From Nocardioides sp. (lineage in GTDB: Bacteria; Actinomycetota; Actinomycetes; Propionibacteriales; Nocardioidaceae), in NCBI GenBank assembly GCA_026786275.1, contig JAJAYJ010000172.1, forward strand, positions 1 to 43,377: a stretch of DNA of 43,377 nucleotides, read 5' to 3'. Below are positions 1 through 6,787 of the stretch, in pieces (within the stretch, counting starts at the first letter, position 1; the number at the start of each line of letters is the position of its first letter). A model generated the notes under the pieces. The model was not told the origin of the DNA, did not search any database, and saw nothing but the letters and a program-made list of their open reading frames with translations. The translations under genes and the position numbers were made by a program.

Positions 1-110
1 CCCCCCCCCCCACGCGCGCCGCCCCGCCCCCCGGGCCGGAGCCCCCCCCCGCGGGGCGGGACTGCCCTGGGGCCCCCCCCCCCGCCCCCGCGCACCCCCG
101 GGGCCGGGTG
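1..110. other. GC-only low-complexity stretch, probably artefactual
   Basis: Long runs of C and G with almost no A or T fill this segment, with no codon structure and no recognisable feature. It resembles the GC-only insert inside the nhaP gene at 30891-31038, which demonstrably breaks a conserved protein. It is therefore best read as a contig-end or low-quality-read artefact rather than real chromosome. It should not be used for primer or ORF inference. Confidence 0.7.
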
Positions 111-160
111 TCGTCGTGCCCTGGCGCGCGGGGCGACAGGTGCCGCCGTCGTGCACTGAG

Positions 161-233
161 CACCCCCAACGGGATTCGAACCCGTGCTACCGCCGTGAAA
201 GGGCGACGTCCTAGGCCACTAGACGATGGGGGC
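161..233 (-). tRNA. tRNA-Glu (anticodon TTC)
   Basis: Read on the minus strand, the sequence folds as a 73-nt cloverleaf. It starts GCCCCCATCGTC, has the anticodon loop CTTTCAC with TTC at the anticodon, and ends with the T-arm GGTTCGAATCC and a TGGGGGT acceptor strand. CCA is not encoded. It lies head-to-head with tRNA-Phe, about 130 bp away. Confidence 0.95.
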
Positions 234-360
234 TGGAACCGCGGGCCCAGCATAGGGTCGGCCCGCGGAGGCCTCCAAACGACGCGACCGCTCCGGCGGG
301 CGGCAGTGCTGTCCCGGGTGCGGACGTGGGTGCGGGCTGCTGTTATCGTTTCCGCTGCTC

Positions 361-434
361 GGGCAGGTAGCTCAGTTGGTACGAGCGTCCGCCTGAAAAG
401 TGGAAGGTCGGCGGTTCGACCCCGCCCCTGCCCA
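361..434 (+). tRNA. tRNA-Phe (anticodon GAA)
   Basis: A 74-nt cloverleaf with a perfect 7-bp acceptor stem (GGGCAGG/CCTGCCC), D-arm AGCTCAGTTGGTA, anticodon loop CTGAAAA (GAA) and T-arm GGTTCGACCCC. The anticodon stem has one G-T wobble. Its 3' half is duplicated at 6615-6656, so this gene is the attachment site of the element that follows. The intact copy remains at this junction. Confidence 0.96.
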
Positions 435-439
435 CGAGC
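398..439 (+). repeat. att-type direct repeat, left copy (within tRNA-Phe)
   Basis: Forty-two bases running from the 3' side of the anticodon loop to five bases past the discriminator are identical to 6615-6656. The bases on either side of the match differ between the two copies. This is the expected crossover segment of a tyrosine recombinase that targets the 3' half of a tRNA gene. Confidence 0.9.
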
Positions 440-461
440 AAACCAGGTCTCTGACCTGCGA

Positions 462-493
462 GAACGCCCCCGCCGAACTCGGCGGGGGCGTTC
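462..493. terminator. Bidirectional hairpin terminator after tRNA-Phe
   Basis: GAACGCCCCCGCC and GGCGGGGGCGTTC form a 13-bp perfect stem around the loop GAACTC, with an extra A-T possible at the base of the loop. It lies 28 bp after tRNA-Phe and 13 bp beyond the stop of the convergent recombinase fragment, so it can end both transcripts. There is no clear U-tract, which is common in actinobacteria. Confidence 0.75.
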
Positions 494-505
494 CTGTTGA
501 TGGGC

Positions 506-757
506 CTAGTCCCATTTCCAGTCTCGTTCGTCCCCCGCGAGGCTCTGGGACCCGTTGGGGCCGACGCTGTCGTCGGTGTTGCTCAGCTGTGATGCTTCGG
601 TCGGATCGCCGGAGAGAAGGGCGCCCATCCGGTCGGCGGCGTCGCGTCTCAGGCTGTCGATGACGTGCTGGTACCGCTTGAGCATCGCCACCGCCGACCA
701 GCCCATCAGGTCCATCACCACCCGTCGAGCAGCGAGAGAGGAGGTGAATTTCGACAC
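506..757 (-). pseudogene. Truncated tyrosine recombinase (phage-type integrase), C-terminal fragment
   Basis: Only the last part of the catalytic domain survives. The reading RRVVMDLMGWSAVAMLKRYQH matches the region around the second conserved Arg/His box and the active-site tyrosine (Y in KRYQHV), followed by a typical LRRDAADRMGALL helix and a polar tail. The apparent GTG start at 757 is chance, because homology seems to begin around the ARRVVMD segment. The Arg and His-x-x-Arg boxes and the DNA-binding N-terminus are missing, so the product cannot recombine DNA. Its position beside the tRNA and its orientation towards it identify it as the integrase of the surrounding island. Confidence 0.85.
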
Positions 758-1242
758 TCAGAATGGTGACGGTCGGGGTCTACGGCTTCGACGGTGAGTC
801 CTTCCTGCCACGACTACGACATGCTCACGTCCCAGCTGCTGATCGACATAGGCCAGCGCCGTGGTGTCCGCGGACCGGACTACGCCTAGGCCAGGTTGCT
901 GCGGCTCTGGGCAGCCCTGACTCGTACTCGGATCGCCTACGAGCACCACCTTGACGTCTACCCCACCACCGAGGTGCGCCAACTCCACTACGCCGAGGAT
1001 GATCGCCAACGGGTAGGCAAGCCCTCGCGCCACGAACTCGCTGCCGAGTAAACCTGCCGGTACACCGCAGAGGTCCTTGACCGTCAGGGTTTCAACGAAG
1101 GGCCGGGTCAGTTTGAAGCGGATGGGTTGTTGAGAAGCGCCGTGAAGGGCCTTCGGCGCAGCATTCATTGTTTCCTAGTGCTGGGCTTTGAGGCCTCGGC
1201 GCGGGGAGCTGATTCTCGGTGCTGAGGTGCGTTGGGTGGTCT
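758..1242. other. 485-bp stretch with no supported gene
   Basis: Both strands carry open frames here. The minus-strand 758-1168 frame is hydrophobic but has no recognisable motif or ribosome binding site. A plus-strand frame around 900-1050 reads plausibly (for example HHLDVYPTTEVRQLHYAEDD) but is interrupted by stops. The stretch probably contains decayed sequence left when the integrase was truncated. I cannot assign a product. Confidence 0.5.
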
Positions 1243-2331
1243 CTATGGTTCGGTGGTGAAGACCGCGGAAATGACGTGTTGGCGTCGTGCGGCGACGTCG
1301 AGAAGAAGTTGGGGTGCCCCGGTGAGGGGGAGCACATGGGTGACGACATGGGTTCGGATGTCTAGGCTTCTCGAGATCAGAAGTCGGATGGTTTCGGCAG
1401 AGAGGCGTTGTCGGTCCCAGGTCGGGGCTGTGCCGCGCGGAGTACGTCCGATCTGTGCTGAACGCAGCGTGAGCCCGTTGTGGTGATACTCGCGGCCGAG
1501 GTTCAGCGCTTGCGACGTTTCGGTGTAGAAGGCCATGTCGATGACTGTCCCTTGGGGCCGTACGATGCGCATGGCCTCTGCTAGGGCGCGGACCCGGCCG
1601 CGGCACTGGAACACGACGTCCGCGCCGTGATCTCGGGCGCCGTGACGCCATCTGGTCTTGAGGACGAGCCCGGAATCGTCTGCGTCGAGTGCCTCGAACC
1701 CGATGGCCTGTGCTGTTTCCCGACGGCGGGGGTCTTCATCGATGATGACGACCTCGTCGGCGCCGTGCTCTTGGGCCAACATGGCGGTGAGGAGGCCGAT
1801 AAGGCCTGCGCCGCTCACGACGACGCGACGACCTTCAACGCCGTCGGCCAGTCGGGTGGTGGAGGGTCCTGCGGCATCGGCAGCGGCGTGCAAAATTCCG
1901 TTGGCACAGATGGGTCCGAGGTGCGCTACGTAGACCCCCAATAGGGGGTTGAGGTCGGCGGGCAACCGGACGACGTGTTCGTGGATGGGGTCGCTCACGT
2001 GCCAGGTGGCGTGTCCGTAGGTGGTGGCGACGACCTCGCCGGCGGTGAAGGCGTCGGTTCGTGACTCCGCAATGCGCGCCACCTCCATGTAGCCGAGGCG
2101 GGTGACCGGGTACGCGCTGGGTGGGCTTGCGGGGAGGAACAGACCGAGTTCCGGGTCGTGGGTCTCGCTCAGAGCGGGGTTGTCGCCTTTGAGGAAGGTG
2201 AGCTCGGTGCCTGCCGAAAGGCCCGTGGCGAGGGTGCGCAGGAGGAGCCCTCCCGCGGGCAGTGGGGGGACTTCCTCGTCTTGGAACTCGATCCTGCCGG
2301 GTGCAGGGATGACAAGGTTCTGGCGGATCAT
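1243..2331 (-). CDS. MDR-superfamily zinc-type dehydrogenase-like oxidoreductase, GTE subgroup
   Basis: A 362-residue medium-chain dehydrogenase/reductase. A GroES-like N-terminal domain (about 1-140) contains LSAGTEL, the motif of the S-x-GTE subgroup, where classical alcohol dehydrogenases have the catalytic Cys. The usual GHE motif is replaced by GYME, so zinc catalysis is unlikely. The Rossmann domain starts at VVVSGAGLIGLL (about residue 171), followed by an acidic end of beta 2 (VVIIDEDPRR) that favours NAD(H). The ATG overlaps the Gfo/Idh stop as ATGA, making this the last gene of the island operon. Relatives often work beside Gfo/Idh/MocA enzymes on sugar or cyclitol intermediates. 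The substrate is unknown. Confidence 0.85.
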   Translation of the reverse strand: MIRQNLVIPAPGRIEFQDEEVPPLPAGGLLLRTLATGLSAGTELTFLKGDNPALSETHDPELGLFLPASPPSAYPVTRLGYMEVARIAESRTDAFTAGEVVATTYGHATWHVSDPIHEHVVRLPADLNPLLGVYVAHLGPICANGILHAAADAAGPSTTRLADGVEGRRVVVSGAGLIGLLTAMLAQEHGADEVVIIDEDPRRRETAQAIGFEALDADDSGLVLKTRWRHGARDHGADVVFQCRGRVRALAEAMRIVRPQGTVIDMAFYTETSQALNLGREYHHNGLTLRSAQIGRTPRGTAPTWDRQRLSAETIRLLISRSLDIRTHVVTHVLPLTGAPQLLLDVAARRQHVISAVFTTEP

Positions 2332-3335
2332 GTACGAGTGCCCGGGTCGGGGTGGCCGATTCTGACGGGTTGCCCGACGAGGGCGGACTCGGCGAGGGCG
2401 GCGCCCAGCTGCTGGGTCCTCGCGGCCTCCTCGTACGGCGTCCGGGTGGTGGCGCGAAGCCCGGTCACCGCTTCGATGAACTCCCGATCGACGGTGACGC
2501 GGGGATCCTCGAGCACCGTGACGTCGTCGTGGTCTCGTCCTCGGTCGATGGCGAGCCCTGTTTCGGTGAGCTCGAGGGCCAGAGCGTCGCTGAAGGTCTG
2601 CAGGCTCGAGCGGTGTTTGCTCACCAGCAGGGAGGTGGCGCTGAAGGTGGCTACCGCCCCGGAAGCGAACCGGACGGTGGCGGCTGTCGCGTCGTCGATG
2701 TCGCCTCCGCGTTCGATGTCCGAGACGCTGTGGGTGAGCCGGGCCCCTGCGGCGTAGACCTCTTCAGCTTCGCCGAGCAGCAGTCGCGCGAGGTCGAGGA
2801 GGTGGGTCAGCTGTTCGACGACCTGGCCCCCGGACTTGTCGCGTTGGCCCCACCACGCGACGGGTGGTCGCTTGTCGAGCCAGTGCCCGGCTGCCATCAT
2901 CGGCGGGTTGGTGGCGAGCAGCTTCTGGGCCTGCTCGACCACGTCGAGGCAGCGCCAGTGGTACCCGGTGCCGGTGACGATCCCGGCCTGTTGGATGCGT
3001 GCTGCGATGTTCTCGACGAGGGTGGGGTCGAGTCCGACGGGCTTCTCCACGAACAGGGGCAGAGCCCGTTCGATTGCTGCGTACTCGGCTTCGCCGTGAG
3101 CGAAGGGGGGGACGCACACGTAGACGGCGTCAGGTTCGCTGGAGTCCAGTGCCTGCTCGATGACGCGGTAGTCGGGGCAGCCATGTGCCGAGGCGAGGAT
3201 CTGAGCGGCCGTTTGGTCGGGGTCCACGACCCCGACGATCGCGGCTCCGCCCTCAGGTCCTTCGAGGGCGCTCAGCACGGCTGCGTGACGTTGGGCGACA
3301 CCGCCTGCCCCGACCATCAGTACGCGTGTGGTCAC
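2328..3335 (-). CDS. Gfo/Idh/MocA family NAD(P)-dependent oxidoreductase
   Basis: 335 residues from a GTG that overlaps the stop of the upstream glycosyltransferase (GTGA), which decides the start; the ORF track runs on upstream as a shadow of that gene. The N-terminal Rossmann fold has GAGGVAQRHAAVL, followed by VVDPDQ, a VCVPPFAHGE segment and the family signature EKP (LFVEKPVGL), whose Lys is usually catalytic. The C-terminal alpha/beta domain includes HLLDLARLLLGE, the conserved His-Asp pair region. Such enzymes oxidise or epimerise pyranoses, inositols or sugar nucleotides. Coupling to two glycosyltransferases suggests it modifies the sugar they handle. The specific substrate cannot be read from sequence. 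Confidence 0.88.
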   Translation of the reverse strand: MTTRVLMVGAGGVAQRHAAVLSALEGPEGGAAIVGVVDPDQTAAQILASAHGCPDYRVIEQALDSSEPDAVYVCVPPFAHGEAEYAAIERALPLFVEKPVGLDPTLVENIAARIQQAGIVTGTGYHWRCLDVVEQAQKLLATNPPMMAAGHWLDKRPPVAWWGQRDKSGGQVVEQLTHLLDLARLLLGEAEEVYAAGARLTHSVSDIERGGDIDDATAATVRFASGAVATFSATSLLVSKHRSSLQTFSDALALELTETGLAIDRGRDHDDVTVLEDPRVTVDREFIEAVTGLRATTRTPYEEAARTQQLGAALAESALVGQPVRIGHPDPGTRT

Positions 3336-4480
3336 GATGATGTCCCTTCGAGGAGCTTGCGATAGAGATCCACGTAGCTGGTGGCCATGGCACGTGGGGT
3401 CCACCGTGCGGCCGAGCTGCGGCAGGTCTCGGCTTCGATGGCGTCGAGCTTGCCCAGCCACAGCGCCATCTCGGTCTCGTCCTGGGCGAGGTAGCCGTTC
3501 TTGCCGTGGGTGACGAGGCTGGGCAGCACCCCCAGCGGTGTGGCAACGACGGGTACGCCACGGGTGAGGGCCTCGACAACCGCGGTGGCCCCGGGTTCTG
3601 CCCAGCGAAGCGGGCTGAGCAGCACCCGGGCGGACTGCAGCAGGCGCTCCTTGGCCGCGCCGCTGATTGCGCCGACCCACCGCACGTCGGTGTCGTTGAG
3701 CAAAGGCTGCACGTGGTCCAGGAAGTAGCGGACGTCCGGATGGCCGGCTAGCTGCGCATCCCCCTCGGCAAGTCGTCGCTCGAGCTCGTGGGGGTCGTCG
3801 ATGCCCGCTACCGGACCTGCCAGGACCAGGGGGACTCCGGCTGCGTGGCACGCACGGGCCGCGATGTCCTGGCCTTTGTCGGAGGTGATGCGGGCCAGCA
3901 CCAGCGCATGCTCCCCCTGCTCGATGAGCGCCTCGTCGCCGACCGGGGTCGGTGCGGCGGCGGCGAGCGGAACCACGCCCAGGGTCTGGTCCTGCAGGTT
4001 CTGGGGGGCCCGGGCGAGTTGTGACTGGGAGACGGCGGCGAAGCACACCCTGCCCCGACCCTGGAACCGGGTGTAGAACTCGGGGTGCTTGGCCAGGTCC
4101 CAGTGCAGCGTCTGCAGGGTGGGGGGTGCCTGGTCGCCCATCGCGGCCAGCACGGCGGGGCCGACGACCTCAAGATGATCATGGACCAGGTCGACCTGGA
4201 GGCCGTTGTCGAGGGCGGTGGTGACCGTGTGCATGTGGGCGTGGGCGATCCCAGAGACCAGGTTGTAGGGCTGTGCCACGCGAGGCAGCTGGGGCCCATC
4301 GAGGGTTCGGATGTAGTCGTCGGCCTCCAGGGTGCTGGTGCCAACGGTGGCAAGCACCACACGAAAACCCTGTTGGCGCAGTTCGGGCACCAAGGTGGCG
4401 ACCACGGTCTCGATGCCGCCGTAGCCCTGCGGGGGGACCGGGAGCCACGGTCCGGCGTTCATCAGGATGGTAGGGCTCAT
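3332..4480 (-). CDS. GT4-type glycosyltransferase
   Basis: 382 residues with the GT-B architecture. The N-terminal acceptor domain opens GPWLPVPPQGYGGIETV, which contains the glycine-rich loop typical of GT4 enzymes. The donor domain has the hinge strand HALVLARITSDKGQ and the C-terminal EPGATAVVEALTRGVPVVAT, the E-x7-E-like nucleotide-sugar site. No membrane segment or signal peptide is visible, so the enzyme is cytoplasmic. ATGA overlap with gpgS upstream and GTGA overlap with the Gfo/Idh gene downstream imply translational coupling. It could add a second sugar to the product of the GpgS-like enzyme. Donor and acceptor are unknown. Confidence 0.9.
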   Translation of the reverse strand: MSPTILMNAGPWLPVPPQGYGGIETVVATLVPELRQQGFRVVLATVGTSTLEADDYIRTLDGPQLPRVAQPYNLVSGIAHAHMHTVTTALDNGLQVDLVHDHLEVVGPAVLAAMGDQAPPTLQTLHWDLAKHPEFYTRFQGRGRVCFAAVSQSQLARAPQNLQDQTLGVVPLAAAAPTPVGDEALIEQGEHALVLARITSDKGQDIAARACHAAGVPLVLAGPVAGIDDPHELERRLAEGDAQLAGHPDVRYFLDHVQPLLNDTDVRWVGAISGAAKERLLQSARVLLSPLRWAEPGATAVVEALTRGVPVVATPLGVLPSLVTHGKNGYLAQDETEMALWLGKLDAIEAETCRSSAARWTPRAMATSYVDLYRKLLEGTSS

Positions 4481-5454
4481 CGCTGACGCTCCAGCGCGCG
4501 GTTCTGGTACTCCATGACATCGGCCATCGGCGGCCGCTCAATGATGGCGACGTCGCTGGTGTGCGGGATGAAGGCGTCACCGTCGCGGGTGAACTGGGTG
4601 AGCTCGGTCACCGGGTCGATGGTGAGCACACCGTACCCGTGCCGCTCCACCCGTGAGAGCAAGGCGAGGTAGACCTGGGCGGCCATGCGTCCCAGTGCCT
4701 CGTCCGAGCTGTTGCGGTGGCGCCGACTGCCCAGGTCTACCTGCACCATGGAGTCCAGGCCGGCTGTCTCGAGGACGTCGATGAGCATGGCGATCTCAAC
4801 GCCGTACCCCGACACAAACGGGAGCCTCTCCAGCAACGAGCGTCGCGCAGCGTACTCGCCGGCCAGGGGCTGGACGACACCTGCCAGCAGCGGCCAGTGC
4901 AGGTTGAGCAGGGGACGGGCGAGGATCTCAGTGACCCGCCCACCGCCGGCCGGCAACAGGATCTGCCCACTCTTCAGAGGCCGGTCGTAAAAGGCCTTGA
5001 CGAACTCGACGCTCGAATCGGCCAAAAGAGGGCCCACGAGACCGACGGCGAACTGGGGGTCGAAGTCCTCCAAGTCGGCATCGATGAACGCCACCACGTC
5101 GCCGTGGGTGACCTGCAACGACTTCCATAGCGCCTCACCCTTCCCGGGACGATTCACCCAGCCCGGTAGAACCTCGTCTTGCTGCACCACCCGGGCACCA
5201 GCGGCTCGGGCCACCGCGGCCGTGCGATCCCACGAGTCGGAGTCGATGACGATCAGCTCATCAATGAGGGGCACCCGCTCCATCAGCTCGACCCGGAGCG
5301 CCTCGACGATGTGCCCGACCGTCGCTTCCTCGTTCCTGGCCGGCAGGACGACGGAGACGCTCTGCGCGGCCTTGGTCTCGGTCAGCGACAAGCGATCCCA
5401 CTGCTCGCCGGTGGTCGTGCGACGGTCGAACCAGTCCTGGGCCTTGGGGTACAT
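4477..5454 (-). CDS. gpgS: Glucosyl-3-phosphoglycerate synthase-like GT81 glycosyltransferase
   Basis: 325 residues, the usual size for GpgS. The GT-A fold shows VVLPARNEEATVG near residue 35, then ELIVIDSDSWDRT, GWVNRPGKGEALWKS, the metal-binding FIDADLEDFDP, and a C-terminal half with PLAGEYAARRSLLERLPFVS and DLGSRRHRNS, all matching GpgS. Known GpgS enzymes transfer glucose from UDP- or GDP-glucose to 3-phosphoglycerate, the first step to glucosylglycerate or, in mycobacteria, to methylglucose lipopolysaccharide. No GpgP phosphatase gene is adjacent, so the product may instead be extended by the GT4 neighbour. The start codon lies 1 nt after the upstream stop. Confidence 0.85.
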   Translation of the reverse strand: MYPKAQDWFDRRTTTGEQWDRLSLTETKAAQSVSVVLPARNEEATVGHIVEALRVELMERVPLIDELIVIDSDSWDRTAAVARAAGARVVQQDEVLPGWVNRPGKGEALWKSLQVTHGDVVAFIDADLEDFDPQFAVGLVGPLLADSSVEFVKAFYDRPLKSGQILLPAGGGRVTEILARPLLNLHWPLLAGVVQPLAGEYAARRSLLERLPFVSGYGVEIAMLIDVLETAGLDSMVQVDLGSRRHRNSSDEALGRMAAQVYLALLSRVERHGYGVLTIDPVTELTQFTRDGDAFIPHTSDVAIIERPPMADVMEYQNRALERQR

Positions 5455-5455
5455 C

Positions 5456-6130
5456 TCAGGACGACCCCGTCTGTGCGCCGCTCGAGGGGAGCCCCGCCAG
5501 GGGGATCACGTCAAGGCGGGTCCACTCATAGTGCCGTGCGCGTCGAGTGACAGCGGCCAGCACCACTGCCTCCACCCTGAGCGAAACCGGGAGCGCTTCA
5601 CTGGTGAGGTGTCCCATCACGTCTTCTCGTTCACAGTGGGTGTTGATGTAGGCGACGCTGAGGTGAGGCTCCACCTCCTCAGGTCCGGGCCAGGGCACCG
5701 CGCTGGGGACGCTGCCGGGACTGCGCCGCGGGAGGTGACGGCGCAGCTGCTCCACGCCCGTGCCCGAGTGGGCTTGCAGGACGACCGCTCCGGGCAGCGT
5801 CGCGACCGGACCCACCCGCAAGATGAAGGACCCAACGGACCACAACGCAGCCCGCGCCTGATCAATGACTCCACCTAGTTCCCCGGACGGCAGCTCGTCA
5901 GCAAACCCGACCTCCCCCAGACTGAGATGAAGCCACTCGCTCGGCACAAGGTCGACGTTGACAGAACCGCTGATCTGCTCCCCGACAGCTCCTGCCAGCG
6001 CAGCAACCACGGGATGGTCCTCGAACGTGAGGTACCACCACACGCACACACGCCCGGGTGTCCACTCGGGGCGCCATCGCCAGTGCTCGACCAAGTGCTC
6101 CGGCGCGGGGCAGTCTGTGGTGCTCAACAC
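5456..6130 (-). CDS. 2H phosphoesterase / 2'-5' RNA ligase-like protein
   Basis: About 224 residues from a GTG preceded by a good Shine-Dalgarno (GAGGAG, about 7 nt spacing). The long ORF-track frame continuing upstream to 7933 is antisense to cstA and not real. The two H-x-S/T boxes that define the 2H superfamily are present: LHLSLGEV near residue 68 and EPHLSVAYIN near residue 156, about 88 residues apart. LigT-like proteins hydrolyse cyclic phosphodiesters or 2',3'-cyclic phosphates. It is the first gene of the island operon and directly precedes gpgS. A role as the phosphoesterase of this pathway is plausible but is inference only. Confidence 0.78.
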   Translation of the reverse strand: MLSTTDCPAPEHLVEHWRWRPEWTPGRVCVWWYLTFEDHPVVAALAGAVGEQISGSVNVDLVPSEWLHLSLGEVGFADELPSGELGGVIDQARAALWSVGSFILRVGPVATLPGAVVLQAHSGTGVEQLRRHLPRRSPGSVPSAVPWPGPEEVEPHLSVAYINTHCEREDVMGHLTSEALPVSLRVEAVVLAAVTRRARHYEWTRLDVIPLAGLPSSGAQTGSS

Positions 6131-6614
6131 GGGGGTGCTCCTCGGGGTCTCGAGTGGGCGGCCACCCGGGTAGTACCCGCGCGACCAAAGGGGCCTACTC
6201 ACCTCTGGGGGTGTGTATACCGTGCAAGCCGTGGGTGGCGGGCGGCAAGTCCTGGGTGACACCCCTTGACAGGTCCCCGGACTCAGCCGAGGTCGGACTG
6301 TTCCGTTCGCGGGCCCCGATGCGACGCTGGCTCGAGCCTGCGCCGCGATCGCTCGCGACCCGCTTGCTCGGGGTCGCTCGGTCCGAGTCGGGCGAGGCGT
6401 CTGCATGTTCCTGAAGACTTGGTCGATGCGAAGGTTGCGGGTCTTCCTGTCGCCCGTCATCAGCCGCACATCGAGGCCAACGGCCCCGATTCTTGGTCTG
6501 ATTTCTAGTCTCCGTTCACCCCGGTCCTGCTTAAGACGCCCGAGTGCAGAAGCCTGTGGTTGACAGGGATTCGACCTTTTGCGGACCTCCTCAAACCCCC
6601 AACGTGCGTCGAAG
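6131..6614. other. Right arm of the island, no supported gene
   Basis: This stretch holds the leader and likely promoter of the five-gene operon, then about 350 bp with only short frames. The plus-strand frame ending at 6508 (HVPEDLVDAKVAGLPVARHQ) has no start context or known motif. A lost excisionase or cargo gene could once have been here, but nothing intact is visible. Confidence 0.5.
6214..6219 (-). promoter_or_regulatory. Candidate -10 element of the island operon
   Basis: On the minus strand, GGTATACAC provides a good TATACA hexamer 83 bp upstream of the phosphoesterase GTG. No convincing -35 lies at 16-18 bp. It is the most promoter-like hexamer between the operon and the right att repeat, and is assigned by eye only. 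Confidence 0.35.
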
Positions 6615-6656
6615 AAGTGGAAGGTCGGCGGTTCGACCCCGCCCCTGCCCACGAGC
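6615..6656 (+). repeat. att-type direct repeat, right copy (truncated tRNA-Phe 3' half)
   Basis: Identical over 42 bp to 398-439. It contains the 3' anticodon stem, variable loop, T-arm and acceptor strand of tRNA-Phe but no 5' half, so it is not a functional tRNA. It marks the distal junction of the integrated element. Core chromosome resumes after it with cstA. Confidence 0.92.
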
Positions 6657-6742
6657 CAGCGACGAGGGCCGCGTCCCTCGGGGTGCGGTCCTTGTCCGTC
6701 GGTCGCGCCGCAAGGGACTACGGTCAGGCAGAGCCACCTGGG

Positions 6743-6758
6743 CGTGAGCGTGCTCACG
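6743..6758. promoter_or_regulatory. CRP/GlxR-like operator upstream of cstA
   Basis: CGTGAGC-GT-GCTCACG is a 16-bp near-perfect palindrome that matches GTGA-N6-TCAC, the core of the CRP-family consensus. Its centre lies about 37 bp before the cstA ATG. cstA is a classic cAMP-CRP-dependent gene in Escherichia coli, which strengthens the match. Binding is inferred from the sequence only. Confidence 0.6.
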
Positions 6759-6787
6759 TCCGCCCCGTTCGTGTCTCGGAGGTCCCC

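Larger units (their letters stand above)
398..6656. mobile_element. tRNA-Phe-integrated genomic island of about 6.2 kb, immobile remnant
   Basis: A perfect 42-bp direct repeat (398-439 and 6615-6656), comprising the 3' end of tRNA-Phe plus a few flanking bases, bounds this segment. Just inside the left end is the C-terminal part of a tyrosine recombinase, transcribed towards the tRNA, as is typical for such elements. The cargo is a single five-gene minus-strand operon for glycosyl transfer and sugar oxidation. Its base composition looks somewhat less GC-extreme than the flanking core genes. No replication, conjugation or excisionase gene is visible and the recombinase is truncated, so the element is probably fixed. 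Before insertion, tRNA-Phe would have lain directly upstream of cstA. Confidence 0.85.

Noticed and set aside
6615-6656. Second tRNA-Phe gene
   Set aside because: The 5' half and the anticodon loop are absent; it is only the att repeat.
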